A DNA stretch of 7,316 nt from DATAYF01 sp036272735. GTDB lineage: Bacteria > Chloroflexota > Ktedonobacteria > Ktedonobacterales > Ktedonobacteraceae. A program made the translations under genes and the position numbers. This document shows, in pieces, positions 1 through 5,318 of the stretch. The stretch is from contig DATAYF010000775.1 of assembly GCA_036272735.1 (NCBI GenBank), positions 1 through 7,316 of the forward strand. The letters run 5' to 3'. The notes under the pieces were generated by a model. The model saw only the letters and a program-made list of their open reading frames with translations, did no database searches and was not told the DNA's origin. Position 1 is the first letter of the stretch, and each line of letters opens with the position of its first letter.

Positions 1-38
1 AGACAGCTATAGCAAGCCGTGAGAGAGGGAGGTGGCCT

Positions 39-251
39 ATGGTTGCAAAAGTAAGTGCACAAACTGCTTCTAATGCTTTGCATGTACAACCTTTGTTGCT
101 CACTATTCCACAAGTCATGAAGTGCATGAGCTTGGGGAGGAATAAGGTCTACGACCTGATACAAAAGGAGGGACTTCCTGTTCAGCGGTTCGGGCGTGCG
201 GTTCGGGTTTCGTATGGTGATTTGCAACAGTGGTTAGAGGATCGCAAGTAG
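39..251 (+). CDS. Excisionase-family helix-turn-helix DNA-binding protein
   Basis: A 70-residue protein. Residues about 19-68 form a MerR-like winged helix-turn-helix of the excisionase/HTH_17 type: it opens with LLLTIPQVMKCMSLGRNKVY, then QRFGRAVRVSYGDLQQWLE, which is the usual wing plus last helix of these proteins. Family members act as recombination directionality factors, bending DNA at the attachment site so that the cognate integrase excises rather than integrates; some only regulate transcription. The ATG is preceded by a strong Shine-Dalgarno, GGAGG at 28-32, six bases upstream. The gene ends 11 bases before the integrase start, and the integrase ribosome binding site overlaps its stop codon, so the two are surely co-transcribed. 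The first 18 residues are a variable tail. The fold is seen directly; the excisionase role is inferred from the neighbour. Confidence 0.88.
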   Translation: MVAKVSAQTASNALHVQPLLLTIPQVMKCMSLGRNKVYDLIQKEGLPVQRFGRAVRVSYGDLQQWLEDRK

Positions 252-262
252 GAGGCGTGCGT

Positions 263-1471
263 ATGGCAAAAAAAGCAAACGGTGAAGGTTCGATTTATCG
301 CCGGAAAGTTGATGGCATGTATGTTGGTTCTATCACCCTTGAGGATGGGAAACGAAAGTACTTCTACTCAAAGAAGAGGCAAGAAGTTTATGACAAAATG
401 CAAAAGGCATTGCAAGAGAAAAAGCAAGGAACATTGGTTACTGCTCCTCAACAATCATTGGCTCAGTATCTTACGTACTGGTTAGAAAACAGTGTTCAAG
501 ATACCCTTCGCCCTCGAAGCTATGAAAGATATGAAGGGATAGTACGTCTCCACCTCATCCCTGTACTTGGGAAAGTGAAACTTCAATCCTTGACGCCTCA
601 GCATGTTCAATTGCTAAAATCTCAGAAGGTAAAAGAAGGGCTTTCTGCTAAGACGGTTGGTCTTATTCATGTGGTGCTTCATAGGGCTTTAGATGATGCG
701 ATCAAATTAGGGCTGGTAGCGCGCAATGTGTGTGATGTTGTATCTCCTCCTCGTGAAGAGAAGAAAGAAATACATCCACTGACTCTCGAGCAAATACATC
801 GGTTACTGCATACAGCAAAAGGGCATGCGTTGGAAACGTTAGTAACACTGGCCTTAGCTACTGGTATGCGGCGTGGTGAGCTGCTCGGTCTCAAATGGCA
901 AGACATAGATTTTGGCAAGGGGATACTTCGCGTGCGTCGCATTTTAAGTCGTGTTCCTACGCTGGTGAGAACGGATGGTGATGAGACGTATGTGGAAACT
1001 GAGCCGAAAACAAAAGGGAGTAGGCGAAGTATCGCATTGACAGGCTTTGCTATAGACGCCCTTAAAAAGCATCGTCGCCACCAGGAAGAAGCGAGGCGTG
1101 TAGCTGGTACATCGTGGGAAGACCATGATTATGTGTTCTATACACCTACGGGTAGGCACCTTAGTCCTAGTTCTAGCGTCCTTGATCCCTTTAAAATACT
1201 CTTAAAAAGAGCGGGTCTACCGGATATACGCTTTCATGATCTTAGGCATAGTGCTGCTACTTTGTTATTGGGTGAGGGTGTAAATCCGAAGGTAGTCCAA
1301 GAGATATTGGGGCATAGTAAGATTAGTATGACGATGGATATCTATTCTCATGTGATGCCAATCATGCAGAGTGACGCGATGGATAAGCTTCATCATGCCT
1401 TTACTGATTCGATTGAGGAAGAGGAGAACGATGATGGTGATGAGAGCGGTGGTGTACTGGCAAGAAAATAG
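263..1471 (+). CDS. Tyrosine recombinase / phage-type integrase
   Basis: A 402-residue site-specific recombinase of the Tn916/phage integrase group, of normal full length. Residues about 5-58 resemble the AP2-like arm-DNA-binding domain (GSIYRRKVDGMYVG onward), about 63-155 the SAM-like core-binding domain, and about 172-385 the catalytic domain. All catalytic positions are visible: R203 in ATGMRRGELLGL, the hairpin lysine K251 (or K249) in KTKGSRRS, H325 and R328 in FHDLRHS, H351 in LGHS, and the nucleophile Y361 in MDIYSHV. It is therefore predicted active, forming a 3'-phosphotyrosine link at the att core. I chose the ATG at 263 because AGGAGG at 250-255 lies seven bases upstream; an in-frame GTG at 230 would add 11 residues overlapping the excisionase gene. 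The tail is acidic (EEEENDDGDE). Codons are A/T-richer than in the genes to the right, consistent with a transferred element. Confidence 0.95.
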   Translation: MAKKANGEGSIYRRKVDGMYVGSITLEDGKRKYFYSKKRQEVYDKMQKALQEKKQGTLVTAPQQSLAQYLTYWLENSVQDTLRPRSYERYEGIVRLHLIPVLGKVKLQSLTPQHVQLLKSQKVKEGLSAKTVGLIHVVLHRALDDAIKLGLVARNVCDVVSPPREEKKEIHPLTLEQIHRLLHTAKGHALETLVTLALATGMRRGELLGLKWQDIDFGKGILRVRRILSRVPTLVRTDGDETYVETEPKTKGSRRSIALTGFAIDALKKHRRHQEEARRVAGTSWEDHDYVFYTPTGRHLSPSSSVLDPFKILLKRAGLPDIRFHDLRHSAATLLLGEGVNPKVVQEILGHSKISMTMDIYSHVMPIMQSDAMDKLHHAFTDSIEEEENDDGDESGGVLARK

Positions 1472-1495
1472 GTTGCTGTAGTCGTTGCTGTAGTT
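1472..1495 (+). repeat. Tandem 12-bp repeat just after the integrase stop
   Basis: GTTGCTGTAGTC at 1472-1483 is followed at once by GTTGCTGTAGTT at 1484-1495, 11 of 12 bases alike, beginning on the base after the integrase stop codon. A related pair, GTTGCTACAT, occurs at 1700-1709 and 1711-1720. Short direct repeats flanking the core are typical of integrase arm-binding sites, so these may be part of an attachment site. That reading is an inference. Confidence 0.6.
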
Positions 1496-1504
1496 GACAG
1501 CAAT
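1484..1504 (+). other. Hairpin downstream of the integrase
   Basis: TTGCTGT (1485-1491) and ACAGCAA (1497-1503) form a perfect 7-bp inverted repeat around the 5-base loop AGTTG, with a G-T pair extending it at each side. Only TTTG follows, so as an intrinsic terminator it would be weak. It reuses the second copy of the 12-bp tandem repeat. Confidence 0.4.
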
Positions 1505-1530
1505 TTGTTGAATTGAGCCCCATAAAGAAA

Positions 1531-1563
1531 CATCCCAAGCGGCTGTACATGCGGCTTGGGATG
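1531..1563. repeat. 10-bp perfect inverted repeat (hairpin)
   Basis: CATCCCAAGC at 1531-1540 and GCTTGGGATG at 1554-1563 are exact reverse complements around a 13-base loop. No T-run follows on the + strand. On the - strand the hairpin is followed by TTTCTTTATG, which is only mildly T-rich, so a terminator for - strand transcription is possible but not compelling. A protein-binding or recombination site beside the integrase is the other possibility. Confidence 0.6.
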
Positions 1564-1590
1564 TCGTCGTATACCTACGGGGTGCCGAAA

Positions 1591-1616
1591 GGGGGATACG
1601 AGCCCTCCTGTTTTTT
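1591..1616 (+). terminator. Candidate intrinsic terminator of the excisionase-integrase operon
   Basis: GGGGG (1591-1595) can pair with CCCTC (1603-1607) with one G-T pair, around the loop ATACGAG. After three bases comes a run of six T at 1611-1616. This is the best terminator-like arrangement after the integrase. The stem is short, and the same bases can also be read on the - strand as a degenerate tRNA T-arm. Confidence 0.4.
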
Positions 1617-1699
1617 GCTGTCCTCTGGTGTCCTTCTTGTGCTCAATTCTCGTCATCTTCTCCCTGGGTGTTTGCTCAATGTTGTCTCGATTTTTCGGC

Positions 1700-1720
1700 G
1701 TTGCTACATCGTTGCTACAT
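1700..1720 (+). repeat. Tandem GTTGCTACAT repeat
   Basis: GTTGCTACAT occurs at 1700-1709 and again at 1711-1720, separated by one base. It shares GTTGCT with the tandem repeat at 1472-1495, and a further GTTGCT is at 1799-1804. Apart from these repeats and hairpins I see no supportable gene between 1472 and 1980: the open frames there lack ribosome binding sites or recognisable domains. Confidence 0.5.
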
Positions 1721-1980
1721 GGAGCGATATCAAAACAGGGTGTCAGGCATGCTTCTGTGCTGCTAAACAAGATAGGGCATGGCATTGGTGATTTCAAGGT
1801 TGCTCGTACCTCGCAATCCTCGCTCGACAGAGGGTAGTTTTGCATCTACATAAATTTGAATGCTCGTTCGATATGCGCTATCCTTGAAATAGGAGGCAAA
1901 AACTGACTGCACCAGGAGCGCACCCTTTTTGTCGTTCGGCCAGAGAACATCGTTGCACCTGATGAGAGATTTTTTTCTCA

Positions 1981-2271
1981 CTAACCCGCTCTCTCTGCTT
2001 CTCGTCCACACAAGCGTAATTTTTGCGCTCGTGACAGTCGTTTGATCGCATGTTCAGCTCGCAGGGCTTCGCCTTTGCTCTGGAAGGACCAGGATGCCTG
2101 GAGTGAAACTGGCCGACGAGATTGCGTATATTTGGCGCCTTTGCCAGCATTGTGCATGGCAACCCGCTGCGCAACATTCTTTGCATAGCCAGTATACAGG
2201 GTGCCATCAATGCACTGAACGATGTAGACAAAGTGCTCTCTGGGCTGTTGGTCGATTTTCTCTGTATTCAA
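1981..2271 (-). CDS. GIY-YIG nuclease-domain protein, UPF0213/YhbQ-like
   Basis: A small single-domain GIY-YIG protein. With the start chosen here it has 96 residues, close to the family's usual size. The motif reads VYIVQC (about 15-20) then LYTG (25-28), with the conserved arginine and histidine in AQRVAMHN (R36, H40), GKGAKYTQSRRPV (45-57), and the metal-binding glutamate in RAEHAIKRLSR (E73). GIY-YIG enzymes cut DNA through one divalent metal ion; the biological role of UPF0213 members is poorly known. There is no ATG or GTG in a suitable place. The TTG at 2271 has AGGG five bases upstream and gives the family length. A TTG at 2367 would add 32 residues that match nothing I recognise, and it has no Shine-Dalgarno. 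The frame is intact and the key residues are present, so it is probably a real gene. No terminator is evident after it. Confidence 0.78.
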   Translation of the reverse strand: MNTEKIDQQPREHFVYIVQCIDGTLYTGYAKNVAQRVAMHNAGKGAKYTQSRRPVSLQASWSFQSKGEALRAEHAIKRLSRAQKLRLCGREAERAG

Positions 2272-2331
2272 TGTTTCCCTGATCTCTGAGTTATCAAGGC
2301 AACGATGTTCTCTCCAGAACTGTTTTTTTTG

Positions 2332-2367
2332 CCTTTTGACAAGCGCAATTATTTCACCCTTTGACAA
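2332..2367. repeat. Pair of 11-bp direct repeats upstream of the GIY-YIG gene
   Basis: CCTTTTGACAA at 2332-2342 and CCCTTTGACAA at 2357-2367 match at 10 of 11 bases, 25 bp apart. On the - strand, where the GIY-YIG gene lies, they read TTGTCAAAAGG and TTGTCAAAGGG. They could be an operator or a chance A/T-rich duplication; I see no good -10 element tied to them. Confidence 0.35.
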
Positions 2368-2437
2368 TCAATACCGTATCTCAGCAATTCAGGCGGCTTT
2401 GTCAGAAACATACGCGGGGCCACCTTGAGCGCATTTC

Positions 2438-2453
2438 GACAGCAAAAGCTGTC
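2438..2453. repeat. Perfect 6-bp hairpin with tetraloop
   Basis: GACAGC AAAA GCTGTC is a perfect inverted repeat with a four-base loop. There is no T-run on either side, so it is not a standard terminator. It lies in the 2272-2735 stretch, where I find no convincing gene. The longest open frame there (2389-2682, - strand) begins with a TTG inside the large palindrome and has no recognisable domain. Confidence 0.4.
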
Positions 2454-2521
2454 CACTCCATATCGCAAGGCGTTTCGGCGTTCTGCCAGCACCACGTTCC
2501 TCCATTTCCTTATATTGCTGG

Positions 2522-2654
2522 GCACGGAAAGTGCGGATGAACCAGGATGTGGGATACATTCTATTGGTCATGGAAGCTTTGAGCTCTTGCGGCCACGCTT
2601 CCTGCAAGCGGAGTGAGGTTCTCGAATTATGAGCACGAAAAGTGTGGATGAACC
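2522..2654 (+). repeat. Two 22-bp direct repeats, 111 bp apart
   Basis: The copies at 2522-2543 and 2633-2654 differ at 2 of 22 bases. Both begin GCACG and end GGATGAACC, with AAAGTG in the middle. On the - strand they read in one frame as RFIHTFRA and WFIRTFRA. The second copy ends 10 bp before the palindrome at 2664. This looks like a dispersed or duplicated repeat unit rather than coding sequence. Confidence 0.6.
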
Positions 2655-2663
2655 TGACACGAT

Positions 2664-2734
2664 CCACTTTAGAATTACGCAACCTCTAGTGATTCAGTAT
2701 AGGCCCACTAGAGGTTGTGTGGAAGCCAAAGTGG
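2664..2734. repeat. 71-bp imperfect palindrome (two-part stem)
   Basis: The outer arms CCACTTT (2664-2670) and AAAGTGG (2728-2734) are exact complements. The inner arms are CAACCTCTAGTG (2680-2691) and CACTAGAGGTTG (2706-2717), which are perfect over 12 bp, and three more pairs (one G-T) lengthen the inner stem to 2677-2720. The loop is 14 bases, with an internal bulge of 6 by 7 bases between the stems. It starts one base beyond the stop codon of the broken HEPN frame. No T-run follows on either strand, so a MITE-like element, a structured RNA or a Rho-type or bidirectional end are all possible. Confidence 0.65.
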
Positions 2735-2735
2735 G

Positions 2736-2999
2736 TTATACCAATTCCTCTACTTCCTCCTCTTCTTCTGTGGCGTTTGTTTTTGCAAAGTCAAAACATT
2801 CATTAAGCCAGATAATGCCTGCATTGGCTGAAGCTATGTCCGAAACGCTCAGATCGTTGTTGTGTTTAATTTTGTTGCGTGCATTCGTTACTGGTTGTAT
2901 GTTTTGCTCCAGATTACTTTGCTTTTGAAATACGCTCTCAAATAGCGGCCAGTTTTCCTTTATGATCTTTGGATACTGACTAAATAGATAACCAGTCAG
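2736..2999 (-). pseudogene. Start-less C-terminal remnant of a probable HEPN-domain protein
   Basis: Reading down from 2999, 87 codons are open to a TAA at 2736-2738 and give a clearly protein-like sequence. It starts LTGYLFSQYPKIIKENWPLF, passes through ARNKIKHNNDLSVSDI (residues 40-55) and ends in an acidic tail (TEEEEEVEEL). The pattern 'IIKxNWxxF ... F ... ARNxIKHN' is that of the C-terminal half of HEPN domains, such as those fused to Swt1-like or abortive-infection proteins. R41 and H46 fit the R-x4-6-H ribonuclease motif. The frame has no ATG, GTG or usable TTG, and upstream it is closed by a TGA at 3033-3035 inside the response regulator gene. The N-terminal part is therefore missing and the gene is most likely dead. 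Codon use is A/T-rich, unlike the response regulator it abuts. Family assignment is by pattern only. A diverged unrelated helical domain is the main alternative. Confidence 0.5.
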
Positions 3000-3688
3000 G
3001 TTTCTTTTCGCTGCCGAGGAAGCAGACCGCGCTCAATGCCAACAGCCACTGCCGAGGCACGCGCATCGACCCCGAGCTTCGTATAGATGCTCGTGAGATG
3101 TGATCCAACCGTGCGCAAACTGATCCCAAGCCGAGACGCAATCTCTTTGCTCCGTTCGCCGCGTGCTACGGCCTGTAACACTTCACGCTCGCGTTCGGTT
3201 AACGTTGTGTCTTTTCCTGCCTGAGATCGCGAGAGCATCGGATGAGGTGCATCCGCGGTTCGGGCCAGAATACGTGCCATGGTCTCTGATTGGAGGAGGA
3301 GATCACCCCGCGCGGCCGCACGGATGGCATGAAATAAGGTTTCGCGGTCGGTATCCTTGAGCAGATACCCACATGCACCTGCCCGCAATCCTCGCAGCAT
3401 GAAATCATCTTCGTCGTAGGTGGTCAGGATGACGATGGCGATGTGGGGCCAGCGTTCTCGTATCAGCGTGATCGCCTCCAGACCGTCCATCCCAGGCATA
3501 CGCAGATCCATCAGCACGACGTCTGGCTGGAGTTCCTCTATCAGGCGCACAGCCGTGGCCCCATCCGCCGCGTCGCCAACCAGGACAAAGCCCTCGCCGG
3601 CGATCTCCAACATCATACGCAGTCCTTCTCGCACAACGAGATGATCATCAACGACCACAACGCGAATGTCCTCCTGCTTCTCATTCAT
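2996..3688 (-). CDS. NarL/FixJ-family response regulator (receiver plus LuxR-type HTH)
   Basis: A 230-residue, full-length two-domain regulator. The receiver domain spans about 8-125, with the acidic pair D14-D15 (VVVVDDH), the phospho-acceptor D61 in LMDLRMPGMDG, the switch T89 or T90 in VILTTYDE, and K111 in GYLLKD. A linker of about 35 residues leads to a LuxR/GerE helix-turn-helix at about 162-222 (LTEREREVLQAVARGERSKE, then the recognition helix around RTVGSHLTSIYTKL). Phosphorylation by the upstream kinase should promote dimerisation and DNA binding. The ATG at 3688 overlaps the kinase stop as ATGAATGA, an 8-base overlap that implies translational coupling. A GTG at 3694 would add two residues. 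The gene ends within three bases of the HEPN remnant, and no clear terminator follows. Target genes are unknown; its own operon and the divergent glycosyltransferase are the local candidates. Confidence 0.94.
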   Translation of the reverse strand: MNEKQEDIRVVVVDDHLVVREGLRMMLEIAGEGFVLVGDAADGATAVRLIEELQPDVVLMDLRMPGMDGLEAITLIRERWPHIAIVILTTYDEDDFMLRGLRAGACGYLLKDTDRETLFHAIRAAARGDLLLQSETMARILARTADAPHPMLSRSQAGKDTTLTEREREVLQAVARGERSKEIASRLGISLRTVGSHLTSIYTKLGVDARASAVAVGIERGLLPRQRKET

Positions 3689-5054
3689 AGGCACCTATTC
3701 TTTCTACCGGAAGGCAGAGGCGCACGGTCGTGCCCTGGCCCGGCTCACTGTCTATCAGCAGATGACCGTTCATCAGTCGCGCTCGTTCACGCAGTCCCAA
3801 CAGGCCATAGTGACCGGTCGTGACCTGTGCGGGGTCAAAGCCGATTCCGTTATCTTCGATCTCAAAAGTCATCATCGCGTTCTCGCTCCCTGCCCGTATC
3901 CAAGTCTGGCTGGCCTGGGCGTGGCGCGTGATATTGGTCAGTCCCTCACGGGTGAAACGCAGAAGGTGTTCGTGATACTCGCCCGGCAGCTTTGTTTGCA
4001 GACAACAGGTGCAGGGAATGCCGGTCGTCTGTGTGAAATGCTGCGCTTCATCCTCAATGGCAGCACGAAGATCACCTGTCGCGGCTGTTTCTGTGCGCAA
4101 GTCTGTGATCGCGGCGCGCGCGCTGGTGATCGCGGCGCGCGAACGGGTCATGGCCTGCTGGACAATGGCGCGCGCCTGCTCACCACGCTGCCTGCTCAGG
4201 AGCGAGTCGATGGTCTCCAGTTGCATGGTCAGCCCAACCAGCCCCTGGGCCAGGGTATCGTGCAGTTCGCGGGCGAGTCGTTGTCTCTCGGTGGTCAGCG
4301 TCAGATCCTGGATGCGTGCCGCGTAGTCTTCGAGCTGAATATGCGCCGTCTCCAATTCGCGCAAGAGTTGCTGATCTCTCTGGTGAGCCCTGGTTTGTTG
4401 AATGTAGAGGATGACGCTGACACAGATGAACAGAATGAGGGTTGAACTTTCCATGAGGCCCTCGATCACTTTGAGTGCTGCTGCAGGGGGGTGCCGTTGC
4501 GTCAGGATCAGCAGGCCTCCCCCTTGAAGAGCGAGGTAAAAAAGCAGACCGGCTGCTGCTGCTGCCACTATGATCAGCGGTCTCCATTTGAACAGGATCG
4601 TTGCCTCAATAGCTAGCATGAAGCACAATTCCCAAAGGACGGCATCTGCTGCCCTTCCCCCATCGGTCATGAAATAGAGAAGCCAGATACACCCAATCTG
4701 GAGCAGGAAATAGAACCAGAGAGAGCGCCACTTGCTCTTTCTAAACAAGACTGACCAGTGCAGGCCACTATGCAGCACCATGAAAAGCGTAAAACCACCA
4801 AGAGCAAGGAGGACGGCGCTTCCGCTCCCATTTGGGAAGAAATCTTCAACAGAGGGAAAAGGACCAGGGGGAACAGTTGAAGCGTTTTCAACCCCTGTTT
4901 GCAGCAGCGCTGCTAGACTCGGCAGCATATATTGGACATAGATGAAGCCAAGCCAGAAGAACAGAAACCAGTTCAGCGGCCTTTTCTGTTGATCTTGTCG
5001 TTCCGGCTGCTTCCCCTCTTTTTTGCTGAAGAGATGAAAGAGCGTCTGTGTCAT
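3681..5054 (-). CDS. Membrane sensor histidine kinase, HisKA_3 / DesK-NarX type
   Basis: A 457-residue kinase, first gene of the two-gene operon. After a basic cytoplasmic N-terminus there are about five or six hydrophobic segments (roughly 28-52, 79-98, 111-129, 137-155, 159-184, 204-219), so sensing is probably within the membrane or through short loops; I recognise no dedicated sensor domain. A coiled-coil-like linker (222-258) precedes the HisKA_3 dimerisation domain with the phosphorylated H265 in RQRLARELHDTLAQG. The HATPase_c domain follows, with an N-box at REGLTNITRHA (E370, N374), G1 DNGIGFD (401-407) and G2 HYGLLGLRERARLMNG (415-430), and it runs to the end. All catalytic motifs are intact. 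The ATG at 5054 has AGAGGA six bases upstream. A short internal near-repeat, AAITSARAAIT (307-317), matches G/C-rich repeats in the DNA near 4100-4140. The signal is unknown. Confidence 0.93.
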   Translation of the reverse strand: MTQTLFHLFSKKEGKQPERQDQQKRPLNWFLFFWLGFIYVQYMLPSLAALLQTGVENASTVPPGPFPSVEDFFPNGSGSAVLLALGGFTLFMVLHSGLHWSVLFRKSKWRSLWFYFLLQIGCIWLLYFMTDGGRAADAVLWELCFMLAIEATILFKWRPLIIVAAAAAGLLFYLALQGGGLLILTQRHPPAAALKVIEGLMESSTLILFICVSVILYIQQTRAHQRDQQLLRELETAHIQLEDYAARIQDLTLTTERQRLARELHDTLAQGLVGLTMQLETIDSLLSRQRGEQARAIVQQAMTRSRAAITSARAAITDLRTETAATGDLRAAIEDEAQHFTQTTGIPCTCCLQTKLPGEYHEHLLRFTREGLTNITRHAQASQTWIRAGSENAMMTFEIEDNGIGFDPAQVTTGHYGLLGLRERARLMNGHLLIDSEPGQGTTVRLCLPVERIGAYE

Positions 5055-5120
5055 CGTGTTCCTCTTCGTATTTGCTCGCCTTCCAGGGCGGAGTTCTGAA
5101 ACGTAGGGAAGCTCTTCTCA

Positions 5121-5129
5121 AGTATAGCA
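5121..5129 (-). promoter_or_regulatory. Candidate extended -10 promoter for the kinase-regulator operon
   Basis: On the - strand, TGCTATACT matches the extended -10 form TGnTATAAT with one mismatch in the hexamer. It lies 66 bases upstream of the kinase ATG, giving an untranslated leader of about 60 bases. No -35 resembling TTGACA is found at 16-18 bp spacing, which is normal for extended -10 promoters or those that need an activator. This is prediction from pattern only. Confidence 0.35.
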
Positions 5130-5158
5130 TGGGCTGTTCCTGGATACCACGGCAATTC

Positions 5159-5221
5159 CTGCAAACGCGCCTGCACATTTCTGCATGTGTAGGCTGCATC
5201 TCTCTGCACCATCTCGCTGCA
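5159..5221. promoter_or_regulatory. Regular cluster of six CTGCA motifs, possible operator array
   Basis: CTGCA starts at 5159, 5171, 5181, 5194, 5204 and 5217, giving spacings of 12, 10, 13, 10 and 13 bp. The last five make a 23-bp period. A small inverted repeat, CACAT at 5174-5178 and ATGTG at 5185-5189, sits inside. The cluster lies about 30-95 bp upstream of the candidate -10 of the kinase operon, where activator sites usually are, and in the leader region of the divergent glycosyltransferase. Near-helical spacing suggests several protomers bound along one face. Which protein binds is unknown; the response regulator is the obvious candidate. Confidence 0.4.
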
Positions 5222-5318
5222 GGGTTTGGCGGTGAAAAGTGCAGAGTTTCTCGATAGCTTTGTCTTTCGCTCCCGGCTACACTTGTGACTGAAAGTATAT
5301 CGTAGACACGAGCCTGCG

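Noticed and set aside
1393..1845. 150-codon open frame on the - strand overlapping the integrase end and the downstream repeats
   Set aside because: It overlaps the integrase C-terminus antisense, runs through the hairpins, has no recognisable domain and its composition is not protein-like.
1963..1980. TGAGA...TCTCA hairpin with a T-run just past the GIY-YIG stop
   Set aside because: The stem is only 5 bp of mostly A/T-type pairs and the T-run is in the loop rather than after the stem, so it is not terminator-like.
1763..2011. 82-codon open frame on the - strand downstream of the GIY-YIG gene
   Set aside because: It overlaps the end of the GIY-YIG gene, has no recognisable domain and no ribosome binding site that I can defend. 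Composition is passable, so it might be decayed coding DNA, but I cannot support a gene.
2389..2682. 97-codon open frame on the - strand with FIHTFRA/FIRTFRA repeats
   Set aside because: It starts with TTG inside the palindrome, matches no family I know, and its internal repeat is better explained by the 22-bp DNA direct repeats.
3666..4445. 259-codon open frame on the + strand
   Set aside because: It is antisense to the histidine kinase, whose catalytic motifs prove the other strand is coding. The long frame follows from G/C-rich codons.
5296..5301. TATATC as a -10 for the glycosyltransferase
   Set aside because: There is no -35 partner at 16-18 bp and it would leave almost no leader before the ATG at 5319. 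It would only make sense with the 5400 start, so it is too weak to annotate.
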